Shown piece by piece: positions 26,428 through 35,826 of a stretch of DNA of 56,232 nt (its first letter is position 1; each line of letters opens with the position of its first letter). The position numbers and the translations under genes were made by a program. Below the pieces are notes generated by a model. The model was not told where the DNA came from and did not search any database. It was given only the letters and a program-made list of their open reading frames with translations. Origin of the DNA: Alcanivorax sp. DG881 (GTDB lineage: Bacteria; Pseudomonadota; Gammaproteobacteria; Pseudomonadales; Alcanivoracaceae); the NCBI RefSeq assembly GCF_000155615.1, contig NZ_DS989915.1, positions 1,810,799 through 1,867,030 on the forward strand, in the 5' to 3' direction.

Positions 26428-27606
26428 TCAGGAATCGACGGCAAGCACCTTGTTCTGGCTGGTGAAATGCTTCCGGTATTCCACCATTTCCTCCACGGAT
26501 ACCGGCAGGTAGCAGCGGAACAGGGCGTTCCAGTTTTCCTTCACCTGGATGTTGTTCTTTACACCCTCTGCGCCATTGAAGTTGAGGGTGATAGAGCCGT
26601 CGGCATTTTTCTCCGCCTTGTTACTGTTGGTATTGAAAGGCTCCGTCACCACCCAGCCTTTTTCATCGTAGATGGTGATCGACCAGTAACCCGAATCCTC
26701 GTAACGCAGATTGGGCGGCATAAAGGTGACACTGCTGGGCTCACCCTTTTTTGCGCCCTCATCACCGGGCAGCACCACAAAATAATAGGCGTGCTTGGCC
26801 GGTAGCCCCGCCCATCCAGCCAGATTGATCATCTGATACTGCGGTGTCTTGATATCCTCGATGTCATCAATAAAGCCTTCTTCGATCACTCCTTCCGTTA
26901 CCGCCCGGGTGATCAGCTCCCCCCGCAGTTTGTTGAAAGAATCCACATCATATTTCACTTCCGATACATAGGGTTTTGCTGAACCGGCTTTGACCGTTAC
27001 GGCATCCTGCCGCTGGCGCATTTCTTCCATGCCTTTTTCATCATAACTGCGCGGCTGGGTGCGCATGAAAAGGTAGACATGATCACCGTAGGACACATCG
27101 CTTTTGTCCAGGGTCAGCGTATCACCGGGATAAGCCACACCGATGGTCACCGAGTTTTCATCCAGCACCTGAACCAGTTGCAGCAGGTCATACTCCGGGA
27201 TCGTGATGGTCAAGCCATCAGAGATATCGAACACGCCATAGGAATAGATGGCATCGAAGTTGGAACGAATCACCGTCTGGTTGTCCAGATCAATGCCCTG
27301 GCGTTCATGACGGAAAGTATTCGGCCCACTCTGCAGGGTTTCTGCCGCCAGGTATTTTGCGGTTTCTGCACGCACCACGTTTTCCATAGTGGCCATTTCA
27401 CCGCCGCTGGCCTCAAAGGCCGGGCTGCTGGCCAGTGCCATGCCATTTTTACCCACGCCGGTATCCAGTGATGCCTTGTCAGATCCGGACTGAGTCTTTT
27501 CAGCGTTTTCCGTTTTTTCTGTGGACGCTGCATCCCGGTCATCACAACCCACCAACCCCACAATCAGAAAAGCGATGGACAAACCGAAAACCGTTTTCAT
27601 ATTCAT
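26428..27606 (-). CDS. DUF1254/DUF1214-type lipoprotein, first copy
   Basis: This 392-residue secreted lipoprotein has signal MNMKTVFGLSIAFLIVGLVGC and a Lys/Glu/Ser-rich linker. The N-terminal half (ETLQSGPNTFRHERQGIDLDNQTVIRSNFDAIYSYGVFDIS) fits DUF1254. The C-terminal half (FMPPNLRYEDSGYWSITIYDEKGWVV ... WNALFRCYLPVSVEEM) fits DUF1214. The function of the family is unknown. An AAGGAGC site precedes the ATG. A second, longer relative lies at 29440, with an outer-membrane channel-like gene and a methyltransferase between them, all on the minus strand. Confidence 0.8.
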   Translation of the reverse strand: MNMKTVFGLSIAFLIVGLVGCDDRDAASTEKTENAEKTQSGSDKASLDTGVGKNGMALASSPAFEASGGEMATMENVVRAETAKYLAAETLQSGPNTFRHERQGIDLDNQTVIRSNFDAIYSYGVFDISDGLTITIPEYDLLQLVQVLDENSVTIGVAYPGDTLTLDKSDVSYGDHVYLFMRTQPRSYDEKGMEEMRQRQDAVTVKAGSAKPYVSEVKYDVDSFNKLRGELITRAVTEGVIEEGFIDDIEDIKTPQYQMINLAGWAGLPAKHAYYFVVLPGDEGAKKGEPSSVTFMPPNLRYEDSGYWSITIYDEKGWVVTEPFNTNSNKAEKNADGSITLNFNGAEGVKNNIQVKENWNALFRCYLPVSVEEMVEYRKHFTSQNKVLAVDS

Positions 27607-27702
27607 GTGCTGCTCCTTTTGCACAAAATCCTGATACTGGGCATCAGGATTGTTCGTAAGTGCGCCTGCTAAACCGCCTGCCTGTCAGGCCCCAGAAAAC
27701 CC

Positions 27703-28494
27703 TCAGTCCAGAAACTGCATGTTGAAACCGAGGAATATTTGCCACTCGGGCTGCCCTGGGCCTTCATCCGCCACGGAAAACTGGGGCTCGACGAAGACGT
27801 TATAGACCGTCTTGTCCTTCTTGATGACCTGGCCGATACCAATCCCCAAGGGCATGCTGTAGTCGCCATCTTCAAGATCGAATACCCAGATCGGCGCCGA
27901 ACGCAGGTACTTGCCGCCGCCCAGCTGATACATGGCAAACGGCTGGAAGGCCGCCATGTTCACATCATCACGCGCATCATCACCGGCGAAGCTTTCCTGC
28001 CAGGTCAGCAGATAGCCGTACTGCAACTTGGGGGAATTCGCGTTAAACAGCACATTGGCAAAACCGGCAGACCATTTCTCGCTGCCGAGCTCGTCTTTTC
28101 CTGCCGTCGGCGCCGTTATCTGGGGGCCGATCCCGAAACTCACTGCCGGATTACCGGTATCAATCAGGTAAGCGGCAAACATATTCAGATCGCCGACACC
28201 GGTCTCCTTCTCCCCCCGTGGGGGCGTCGGGAAGGTATTGATCGGCAGAGACGCCCGCATGATCCAGTTGGAATCCCCCACCGAGAAAGGCTTGGCAAAA
28301 CGCAGCCAGGCCTGATTGGCAGAGTCATCGGATTCCGTGAGCTCACCGATGTAGTAATCCTGAATATTGAAAGCCGTCATATTGGCCAGTGGATTATTGG
28401 CCTGGGCCGCGGCACTGGATCCCTCCTGTGCCGTGGCGGGAGCCGTCAGCGCAAGCAAGAGGCCACCCCCAATCACATTGATTTTCTTCAGCAT
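27703..28494 (-). CDS. Outer-membrane channel-like protein (phenol MetA-pathway family type)
   Basis: This 263-residue protein has a Sec signal ([22 protein letters not shown]) and repeated beta-strand segments of the Transporter/MetA-pathway-of-phenol-degradation type: [57 protein letters not shown]. Such proteins are predicted barrels near hydrocarbon-degradation genes. Here it sits between two DUF1254-type lipoprotein genes, suggesting an envelope role in handling an amphipathic compound; this is inference. An AAGGAG site precedes the ATG. Confidence 0.65.
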   Translation of the reverse strand: MLKKINVIGGGLLLALTAPATAQEGSSAAAQANNPLANMTAFNIQDYYIGELTESDDSANQAWLRFAKPFSVGDSNWIMRASLPINTFPTPPRGEKETGVGDLNMFAAYLIDTGNPAVSFGIGPQITAPTAGKDELGSEKWSAGFANVLFNANSPKLQYGYLLTWQESFAGDDARDDVNMAAFQPFAMYQLGGGKYLRSAPIWVFDLEDGDYSMPLGIGIGQVIKKDKTVYNVFVEPQFSVADEGPGQPEWQIFLGFNMQFLD

Positions 28495-28551
28495 ATTCTT
28501 CTCCTTGAAACAAAATGACCAAGCCCTTTGTTCTGTGCACCCACCACCCTG

Positions 28552-29220
28552 TTATGGCAGCGTTTTTCTTACTCGACCGTGGAAAAGCCCCGCACAACCT
28601 TGCACCTCCACATGAACATCATCCAGGCGTGACGCCAGCGCTTCACGCAGGGCTACCACACTGTCATCCCGGTTGGAAAAAATACCCTTGGCGTTATACA
28701 GCGACATCAGCCCTTTGGCCGGCAAAGAACGGGATACATCCCCTTGCAACAGAGTGGCACCAAACACCCGTGCTCCAGGATTCAATAGCGGCAAAAGATG
28801 ATCCAGTGCCACGACTTTTTCAGGCAAGCTGCCAGGCAGGCAATGGAACAACAGGTTCATGGCCAGGGAATCAAACCGCGGGCCGTCAAAATCAATGGGC
28901 GTCAGTACATTGCGTTGCAGCACATCAGGCTGATACCGGGCAACCCGGCGCGCGCAAAAGGCCAGGCTATCGGTGTTGAGATCCATCAACGCCAGACGCG
29001 GGGATGAAGAAGGGAAACGCACCTTGTCGAGGAAGTAACCGCTTCCCACTCCCACATCAAGATGGTTATCCGTGATATTGGCCTGATAATGGCCCAGAAG
29101 GCGAGACGCAGGGCAACGCCACAACCAGCGGCAGGAAACCCCCAGCACCGCCTTGTCATAAAGCGAAAGGGTAAAGGGGGTATACGCAGCCTGCCCGGCA
29201 TGCACGGCGTCCTTGTGCAT
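28552..29220 (-). CDS. Class I SAM-dependent methyltransferase
   Basis: This 222-residue soluble enzyme has motif I DNHLDVGVGSGYFLDKV, the acidic loop LALMDLNTDSLAFCARR, and DSLAMNLLFHCLPG in the motif IV position. It starts at ATG with AGGAGC upstream. An N-terminal amphipathic region (FTLSLYDKAVLGVSCRWLWRC) may contact membranes. The substrate is unknown. It lies within the alkylsulfatase/DUF1254 cluster. A GCTGGAA/TTCCAGC dyad lies in the 220-bp gap upstream; nothing else is visible there. Confidence 0.82.
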   Translation of the reverse strand: MHKDAVHAGQAAYTPFTLSLYDKAVLGVSCRWLWRCPASRLLGHYQANITDNHLDVGVGSGYFLDKVRFPSSSPRLALMDLNTDSLAFCARRVARYQPDVLQRNVLTPIDFDGPRFDSLAMNLLFHCLPGSLPEKVVALDHLLPLLNPGARVFGATLLQGDVSRSLPAKGLMSLYNAKGIFSNRDDSVVALREALASRLDDVHVEVQGCAGLFHGRVRKTLP

Positions 29221-29439
29221 CAAATGCTCCTAATAGCATCAATTATATGCCAGCCTCGCCACCGCTAGCGTGCAACGACATAACCCAAGTCTCACGAACC
29301 TATTTTACAAAGTAAAGCTCATTGCAAATTAACAGGAACAGGGCTAACAGCTGGAACATCGCTATTCCAGCCATAACGGAGCACCTCCCTGTGCGCCGTC
29401 ACGATTAAACCCGCATATCCCGGTGGACTGCCGTTATAT

Positions 29440-30957
29440 TCAATCCGCCTCCACAACTTCAAAATCCGGCAACTGGAAGGTCTTGTCAAAGAACGGTTGC
29501 AACGGCGCATAGAGGCGGAAGTAGACGAACCAGCCATCATCTCCGACGGTCTTGAGATAGTTGCTTTCCTTGCCTGCCGGGGCCTTGGCACCGACGTAGA
29601 TGTCCACAGAGCCATCGTCGTTATACTGCAACTGCTCACTGCGGCTTCCCAGGGTCACATCCTTGAGCTCGGTGCCACCATTGTCGTAGGGGCGACGGGT
29701 GTTTTCGCTATACAGGGTCACCGACCAGAACTGCTTGACCGGCACATCCTTCGGCACTGTCACTTTATAGGTCTTGTCGGCACGCAGAAGATTGCCTTCA
29801 CTGTCTCGCTTGGTAGTCATGTAAACCTGCCCGGCCCCTACCGGCGGGTTCACCATCCCCTTGGAGCTGTAGACCGCCTCATAGAACCACGTGGTTCGTT
29901 CATCCAGCTCAACTCGCGTCTCGGTTTCCTGCGGTACGGAAAAGTCATAGCTTTTGTACCAGTAAGTGCCATCCCACCAGGGCTTGGTGTAACGCGGCGT
30001 AATCTGGATGTTGCGCGCCATCAACTCACCCAGCGCAGCCCCTTTGAGCAAGATCTCTTTTTGCCGCTCCGTGGGATTGAACGGCTGCCCTTTTTCTATT
30101 CCCAGGGGTTTCAGCATTGCCGTCCAGGCCTTGTCGATTTTTCGCACCGGCTCATGATTGATAATGTCTGCCAGGGATTCCCAGTAGGCCATGCCACGCG
30201 GGGCCGTTCCGCTCCACTCCACATCCTTGTTCTCGATGTAATTAAACGGTTTCAGGGTTTCGCCAACTCGCCCCATCTTGAATTCCGATTTGAAAGTTTT
30301 CATGTACTCGGGATCAGGATCGAGGATTCGCAAGGCGATGACCAGAAAGTTGGAAACACTTTGGAAAGTGTAGACGCCTTCTTTCTCGTACTGACTGACA
30401 TCATCTTCTGGCCCAACGATAATAAAGGTGCCGCCCTGGGATTTCTCCGGACCAGTCTGCCCGATATCCGTTACCGTTCGCTGCCAAACATCCACAAACC
30501 CGCTTGCGGTTGCACCGGCCGGATAATCAAACACCACCGGGCCCGCTTTTAGGTCTACGTAGCCAAACATGTAAGGAACGGTCAGGTTCCCGGTAACGAT
30601 ACCGCGCTTTTCCTTGAGAGAACTCAACACAACAATATCGTGCTCTGAGTTCAGCCCGTAGGCATCCACCAGCCCTTTTTTCTGGGCCACCACGCTGACC
30701 ATGGGGGTGCTCCAGATATATGCCTGGGACGCACGCTGCAAATCCATTTCATCGTAGAAACGCTGAGAGGCATCTTCATCGAAGTAACTGTCAACCAGTT
30801 CGATATTACCAATGGGCGTATCGATCACTTCATCACCATGCAAGGTGGCTTCCCCCAAGGGCACGGTTTTTTCTTCCCCCTGCGAGCACCCGGCAAGGCC
30901 AGCCAGAACAAGAAAGAAACCCGCTCCCAGCAGAGCACCCGAACCGTTCCATTTCAT
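29440..30957 (-). CDS. DUF1254/DUF1214-type lipoprotein, second copy
   Basis: This 505-residue secreted lipoprotein (signal MKWNGSGALLGAGFFLVLAGLAGC) is longer than its relative at 26.4 kb. It has both domains: DUF1254-like (RASQAYIWSTPMVSVVAQKKGLVDAYGL, TVPYMFGYVDLKAGPVVFDYPAG) and DUF1214-like (FWSVTLYSENTRRPYDNGG, DGWFVYFRLYAPLQPFFD). This full DUF1254-DUF1214 layout is common in bacteria that degrade xenobiotics, but no activity is established. AAGGAGA precedes the ATG. A terminator of the upstream sulfatase lies just before its promoter region, so it has its own promoter. Confidence 0.85.
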   Translation of the reverse strand: MKWNGSGALLGAGFFLVLAGLAGCSQGEEKTVPLGEATLHGDEVIDTPIGNIELVDSYFDEDASQRFYDEMDLQRASQAYIWSTPMVSVVAQKKGLVDAYGLNSEHDIVVLSSLKEKRGIVTGNLTVPYMFGYVDLKAGPVVFDYPAGATASGFVDVWQRTVTDIGQTGPEKSQGGTFIIVGPEDDVSQYEKEGVYTFQSVSNFLVIALRILDPDPEYMKTFKSEFKMGRVGETLKPFNYIENKDVEWSGTAPRGMAYWESLADIINHEPVRKIDKAWTAMLKPLGIEKGQPFNPTERQKEILLKGAALGELMARNIQITPRYTKPWWDGTYWYKSYDFSVPQETETRVELDERTTWFYEAVYSSKGMVNPPVGAGQVYMTTKRDSEGNLLRADKTYKVTVPKDVPVKQFWSVTLYSENTRRPYDNGGTELKDVTLGSRSEQLQYNDDGSVDIYVGAKAPAGKESNYLKTVGDDGWFVYFRLYAPLQPFFDKTFQLPDFEVVEAD

Positions 30958-31058
30958 ATCATTCTCCTTACTTTAAATCACGCCAACAGTCGGTGGCAGC
31001 GAACTCATACCTGAAAATCACGACCACAAGACACTCTTTTCTCTTCCAGCCTTCGCAT

Positions 31059-31099
31059 AAATAAAAACGCCCGACTCCGGTGACACGGAAATCGGGCGT
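31059..31099 (-). terminator. Rho-independent terminator after the alkylsulfatase gene
   Basis: On the minus strand ACGCCCGA pairs with TCGGGCGT, extended by an inner TCCG/CCGGA stem, and is followed by TTTTTATTTAT. It lies about 45 bp past the sulfatase stop codon. Confidence 0.9.
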
Positions 31100-31144
31100 C
31101 TCTGCTACTTCACGCGCATGTCTCTTGCACGTTCTCAATCATCG

Positions 31145-33205
31145 CTATGGCGTTACGATGTTGAACCAGAACTCGAAGTCATCCAGGCAGGACATCATTT
31201 CATTCAGTGCGCCCTGCTCTCCGGAGACCGTCACATCACCCTTCTCCATGGCTTCTTCCAAGGTGATCTGCTGAAGCATGAATGCATCCAGTGTCTCACG
31301 GCTCAGTGAAACGGTGGCATCCGCCTCGTCAAACTGGCGACCTTCGGTGTGATTCAACACCCCATGCACCATTTCCACCGCATACTGTTGCTCGATGTCG
31401 GTAAAGTCGAAGTTGAGCTTGATATGCTTGCCTTCAGCCTTGTCGCTGTTCAAGCGCACGGCCAGGAAATCGAAGAACAGGCCCAGGTCCATGGCACGAA
31501 CGGTGTCCGGGCTGGCGGTATTGGGCGTCGGCAATTGCGCCACACCATTGCGCAGTTCCTGGGCGCCGCTCAGGTAGAAGTTACGCCACGGACCACTTTC
31601 TGCCTGATAACCCATCTGCTCCAGCGCGTCGGCTTGCAGGTTCCTGGCTTCCTGGTTATCCGGGTCGGCGAAGACGGCATGATTGACCACTTCCGCCACC
31701 CAGCGATACTCCCCTTTTTCGAAGTAGTCACGGGCCTTGTCCAGCAACGCATCCACACCGCCCATCATCTCCACGTAACGCTCGGCCGCATCCGCCGGAG
31801 GCAGTTCGTGCAGGGTCGCCGGGTTGCCGATAAACCAGCCCAGGTACATAACATAGGTGGCCTTCACGTTGTGGCTGATGGAGCCGTAGTAACCGCGGTT
31901 GGAAAAGTTCTTGGCGATGGCATCGGGCACTTTGATCTGCTCGGCAATCTCCAACATGGTGTAGCCCTGATTGGCCATGCGCAGGGTTTCATCATTGATG
32001 AAGCGATACATATCGCGCTGCAAGGCAATGTGTTCGTTTACCTTGTCCTGCCCCCACACCGGCCAGTGGTGCATGGCGTACATGACTTCCACCTCGTCGC
32101 CCCACATGTCCAGCGCCTGGTTCAGGTACTTGGACCATGCCAGCGGATCGCGGATCTTGGCGCCACGCAGCGAGTAGGTGTTATGCAGGGTATGGGAGGA
32201 ATCCTCGGCCGTGTTCAGCGCCTTCTTTTCCTTGATGTAGTAGAGCATCTCTGATGGCGCCTCGGAGCCCGGCGCATAGAGGAATTCATAAGTCAGCCCG
32301 TCAATCTTGTGCACTTCACCGGTCTTCTCAATGATCGTGGTGGGCGGGATCAGGGTCACCGTACCGGCAGAGGTCGTGGAGCCCAGACCGGCGCCAACCT
32401 GGCCTTCCTCGCTGGGCGGCAGCAGGTTGCCATACATGTAGCTGGCACGACGACTCATGACGTTACCGGCCATGACATTCTCGGCAACGGCAGCCTCAAG
32501 AAACCCCACCGGAGCGTAAATTTCTACCTTGCCGGCTTTCACATCGGCTTCGTCAACCACACCACGCACGCCACCGTAATGATCCACATGGCTATGGGTA
32601 TAGATCACCGCCACGACCGGTTTTTCCGGCCGGTGCTCATAGTAGAGATCCAGAGCCACCTTGGCTGTTTCCGCAGAGATCAGCGGATCCATGATAGTCA
32701 GGCCCTTGTCACCTTCCACGATAGTCATGTTGGACAGGTCCTGATTACGCACCTGATAAATGCCCTCAGTGACTTCGAACAGGCCGGAAATATTCAGCAG
32801 CTGGGACTGGCGCCACAGGCTGGGGTTGACGGTGTCCGGTGCATCGGCGCCTTCCTTGATGAAATCGTACTTGGCCGGATCCCAGATCAGGTTGCCGTCT
32901 TCACCCTTGATCATGGCTTGCGGCAACGGAGCGATAAAGCCCTTGTTGGCCAGCTCGAAGGAGGTGTTATCCGAGAAAGGCAGATAGTCTTTCAGCGCCT
33001 GATTGCTTTCCTTGGTGGCGGCCTCTGCGGGCTTGGGGCCTTCTTTCTCTGCCGGAGCCTTGTCAGATTTTTTCTGCGGCGCCTTTTCCGCTACCGCCGG
33101 TTGGCCGGCCTCTTTCTGTTGCCCGGCGGATTGTTCGCCTTCGTCACCACAGCCTGCAAGCATCAGGCAGGCTGTGAGACTGGAGTAGAGCAGTACGCTT
33201 TTCAT
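31145..33205 (-). CDS. Alkylsulfatase (SdsA1/YjcS family) lipoprotein
   Basis: This 686-residue enzyme hydrolyses sulfate esters of primary alkyl chains such as SDS. It has the metallo-beta-lactamase motif YTHSHVDHYGGVRG, the second metal region EDSSHTLHNTYSLRG, the dimerisation part, and a C-terminal SCP2-like domain (RQFDEADATVSLSRETLDAF). The N-terminus is a lipoprotein signal (LTACLMLAGC) followed by an unusual 45-residue Lys/Ala/Pro/Glu-rich linker, so the enzyme is probably tethered in the periplasm. The start is the Met with AAGGAA upstream. The roughly 330 bp between it and cobQ show no further gene. Confidence 0.88.
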   Translation of the reverse strand: MKSVLLYSSLTACLMLAGCGDEGEQSAGQQKEAGQPAVAEKAPQKKSDKAPAEKEGPKPAEAATKESNQALKDYLPFSDNTSFELANKGFIAPLPQAMIKGEDGNLIWDPAKYDFIKEGADAPDTVNPSLWRQSQLLNISGLFEVTEGIYQVRNQDLSNMTIVEGDKGLTIMDPLISAETAKVALDLYYEHRPEKPVVAVIYTHSHVDHYGGVRGVVDEADVKAGKVEIYAPVGFLEAAVAENVMAGNVMSRRASYMYGNLLPPSEEGQVGAGLGSTTSAGTVTLIPPTTIIEKTGEVHKIDGLTYEFLYAPGSEAPSEMLYYIKEKKALNTAEDSSHTLHNTYSLRGAKIRDPLAWSKYLNQALDMWGDEVEVMYAMHHWPVWGQDKVNEHIALQRDMYRFINDETLRMANQGYTMLEIAEQIKVPDAIAKNFSNRGYYGSISHNVKATYVMYLGWFIGNPATLHELPPADAAERYVEMMGGVDALLDKARDYFEKGEYRWVAEVVNHAVFADPDNQEARNLQADALEQMGYQAESGPWRNFYLSGAQELRNGVAQLPTPNTASPDTVRAMDLGLFFDFLAVRLNSDKAEGKHIKLNFDFTDIEQQYAVEMVHGVLNHTEGRQFDEADATVSLSRETLDAFMLQQITLEEAMEKGDVTVSGEQGALNEMMSCLDDFEFWFNIVTP

Positions 33206-33534
33206 AACAGCATTCCTTGTTGGAGAGTCCTTGTTCAAGGTCCGGCAATAGCTGTACCCATATGCCCACCTGAAAATCCATCATCCCGAAAGGTATTCAG
33301 GGTGTAAAGATTTGATATTTGCGCCCTCCAGCCAGCCTGATAGCCAGGGAATACCGGCGCTAGCGGGAAGGTATGCAACAAGGATCCCAGCATCCAGCAC
33401 GGTTATTTCAATGCAGTGAATCACCGTGAATAGCCCTGAACAGAGAGCCAGTTCACGAAAAGCAAAAGACGAACCGCTTGAGCGTAATACTCTGGCTCAT
33501 GGTCAGGACTGCAGCCTGAAGGAGGGGGGACAGC

Positions 33535-34986
33535 CTAGTCAGCCCCTGAGATGGTTTCCTGCAATATCGTCATGTCCATATGGCTCTCCACCATATCGGC
33601 AAGCCGGTCCAGTTGCTGCTCCCGGTGAGCGGCATAATCTACGCCGCGATTATCGTGCAGACCGGCCCAGGCAAGGATGGCGTTGCCACTGTCTGCCACA
33701 TCAAACAAACCGTGCAGGTAACAACCCATCACCAGGCCATCCTCACTCATGGCCCCATCGTATCGGTCACCCAGCATCAGCATGGGGCGGCTCAGAGCCT
33801 CTCCGCGGGTAATGCCGTTATGAATTTCGTAACCTTGAACAGGCGAACCTGAGGCCAGCAGCTTTCCCGATGTATTGGCAAGCTGCTTGCCCGCTATCAA
33901 CTCGGTGCTCATGGCCAGCCAGCCCAGCCCCTGGCTGCTACCGGGGTCACTCTCCAGCCCCTGGGGGTCATCAATCCGTTCGCCGAGCATCTGAAAGCCA
34001 CCGCAAATACCCAGCACCTTGCCGCCGTAACGCAGATGCTTTTCGATCTGTTTGTCCCACCCCTGTTCACGCAGGAAAGCCAGGTCCGCACGGGTGGCCT
34101 TGCTGCCGGGGAGGATCACCACATCCGCCGCCGGCCAGGGCTCGCCCATTTTCACAAAACGCAGGTTGACCTGCGGATGTAGACGCAGGGGATCAAAATC
34201 ATTGTGGTTGCTCATACGCGGCAATAGCGGGACAACCACATTGAGCGCATCACTTTCGTGTTCGCCCTGTTCATCCACCGCGTCTTCTGCATCCAGAGTC
34301 AGGCCATGGAGATAGGGCAACACTCCGAACACCGGTTTGCCGGTGCGCGCTTCCAGCCAGTCCAGGCCGCCTTGCAGCAAGGAAATATCGCCACGGAAAC
34401 GGTTGATCACAAAACCCAGGATGCGCTGCTGTTCGCTTTTCGACAAAAGATCCAGCGTACCGGTGAGGTGCGCAAAGACACCGCCGCGATCGATGTCCGC
34501 CACCAGGATTACCGGGCAATCCACCATTTCGGCAAAGCCCATGTTGGCAATGTCGTTATCGCGCAGATTGATTTCCGCCGGGCTGCCCGCGCCTTCGGCG
34601 ATGATCACATCAAACCGGGAAGACAAATCCTGCCAGGCCGCCAGCACCGCCTCCCGGGCGGTTTCCTTGTAGGCGTGGTAATCCAGCGCCTGCATATTGC
34701 CCAGCACCTGGCCGCGAATAATGACCTGCGCGCCCATGTCGGTCTGCGGCTTGAGCAACACCGGGTTCATGTCACTGTGTGGCTCCACCCCGCAGGCCAG
34801 TGCCTGCAACGCAGTCGATCGGCCGATCTCGCCCCCATCCACGGTCACCGCACTGTTCAATGCCATGTTCTGCGGCTTGAACGGCGCCACCGAATAACCG
34901 CGCCGGGCAAACCACCGGCATAACGCCGCCACCACCGTGCTCTTTCCCGCATCGGAGGTGCAGCCCTGCACCATTAGCGCAATCAT
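33535..34986 (-). CDS. cobQ: Cobyric acid synthase
   Basis: This 483-residue glutamine-dependent enzyme amidates four side chains of adenosylcobyrinic a,c-diamide. The ATPase part begins [21 protein letters not shown] (P-loop variant) with [13 protein letters not shown]. The C-terminal glutaminase has the Cys nucleophile in [12 protein letters not shown] and the His region GCYLHGLFD. The ATG at 34986 is preferred to the TTG nine bases upstream. Its ribosome site (GAGGCTTG) lies within a heptad array. Last gene of the btuB-cobQ series. Confidence 0.95.
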   Translation of the reverse strand: MIALMVQGCTSDAGKSTVVAALCRWFARRGYSVAPFKPQNMALNSAVTVDGGEIGRSTALQALACGVEPHSDMNPVLLKPQTDMGAQVIIRGQVLGNMQALDYHAYKETAREAVLAAWQDLSSRFDVIIAEGAGSPAEINLRDNDIANMGFAEMVDCPVILVADIDRGGVFAHLTGTLDLLSKSEQQRILGFVINRFRGDISLLQGGLDWLEARTGKPVFGVLPYLHGLTLDAEDAVDEQGEHESDALNVVVPLLPRMSNHNDFDPLRLHPQVNLRFVKMGEPWPAADVVILPGSKATRADLAFLREQGWDKQIEKHLRYGGKVLGICGGFQMLGERIDDPQGLESDPGSSQGLGWLAMSTELIAGKQLANTSGKLLASGSPVQGYEIHNGITRGEALSRPMLMLGDRYDGAMSEDGLVMGCYLHGLFDVADSGNAILAWAGLHDNRGVDYAAHREQQLDRLADMVESHMDMTILQETISGAD

Positions 34987-34992
34987 GAGCGA

Positions 34993-35151
34993 CAAGCCTC
35001 AAGCCGCAAGCTACAACATGAAGAACACCATGAAGAAGACCGCAGCACTATCGCCGCGTCGCAAACGCTAGAGGTTATTCGCGTGGCATGACATACCTGC
35101 TTGCAACACCTCTCTCGCGTTGCAGCTTGTAGCTTGTAGCTTGTAGCTTTC
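34993..35151. repeat. Heptad inverted repeat, CAAGCNN family, between cobO and cobQ
   Basis: The left arm (from 34993) reads CAAGCCT, CAAGCCG, CAAGCTA, CAACATG. The right arm (35117-35151), complemented, reads as three CTACAAG units plus flanks. The arms face each other across about 95 bp of unremarkable sequence and together occupy most of the gap. Confidence 0.75.
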
Positions 35152-35187
35152 CTCACAGCCCCTCCCCTTCGGCTTACCTGGTTTCGC

Positions 35188-35215
35188 TATTAATTATTCA
35201 TTATTAACTATTAAT
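35188..35215 (+). repeat. All-AT heptad array, TATTNAY family
   Basis: Four consecutive units TATTAAT, TATTCAT, TATTAAC, TATTAAT contain only two C residues, in a genome of about 60% GC, and run into the cobO stop codon. Another heptad family occupies the same gap. Confidence 0.85.
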
Positions 35216-35826
35216 TAAAGTTCGACTCCCTTCTGCGCTTTCACCCCCAGATCCTTGAACGCATGCTTCACCACTTTCATCTCGGTCACCGTATCCGCCA
35301 GTTCAATCAGTTCCTTCGGTGCATAGCGACCGGTGACCACGGCGTGCTGCATGGCCGGGCGATTTTGCAGGTCGTCCAGCACCCGATCCAGATCAAGGTA
35401 TTCGTAGCGTAATGCGATATTGAGTTCATCCAGCAGCACCATGTGGTAGCTATCGTCCTGGAGCATGGCACTGGCGATATCCCAGGCGGCATTGGCGGCC
35501 GCCACGTCGCGCTCCCGGTCCTGGGTATCCCAGGTATAGCCTTCGCCCATCACGTGATAATCCACATTGGGAAGTTCTCGGAAAAAAGCTTCTTCGCCGG
35601 TACTGAAGGCCCCTTTAATAAACTGCACCACGCCCACTTTCATGCCATGGCCCAACGCCCGCGCCACCATCCCGAAACCGGAACTGCTTTTGCCCTTGCC
35701 CGGCCCGGTCAACACCAGCAGGATGCCCTGCTCTTTGTCGGCATTGGCGATACGGTCGCGCATGATTTCCTGTTTTTTGGCCATGCGCCAGGCATGGCGT
35801 TCAGGGGTTTTCGCATCGTCACGCAT
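35215..35826 (-). CDS. cobO: Cob(I)alamin adenosyltransferase, CobO/BtuR type
   Basis: This 203-residue cytosolic enzyme adds the adenosyl group from ATP to cob(I)alamin or earlier corrinoids. It has the P-loop variant VLTGPGKGKSSSGFGMVARALGHG (about residues 38-60), KVGVVQFIKGAF, and MVLLDELNIALRYEYL. AGGAGACG precedes the ATG, which overlaps the cobB stop by eight bases, so translation is coupled. The three genes cobB-cobO-cobQ carry out consecutive steps. Confidence 0.95.
   Translation of the reverse strand: MRDDAKTPERHAWRMAKKQEIMRDRIANADKEQGILLVLTGPGKGKSSSGFGMVARALGHGMKVGVVQFIKGAFSTGEEAFFRELPNVDYHVMGEGYTWDTQDRERDVAAANAAWDIASAMLQDDSYHMVLLDELNIALRYEYLDLDRVLDDLQNRPAMQHAVVTGRYAPKELIELADTVTEMKVVKHAFKDLGVKAQKGVEL

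Noticed and set aside
29497-30552. 351-codon open frame on the plus strand
   Set aside because: Antisense to the well-supported DUF1254/DUF1214 lipoprotein gene; no ribosome site or recognisable motif.
33206-33534. Riboswitch or small gene between the alkylsulfatase gene and cobQ
   Set aside because: No B12-box, conserved core or open frame with a ribosome site was found; no clear terminator is visible either.
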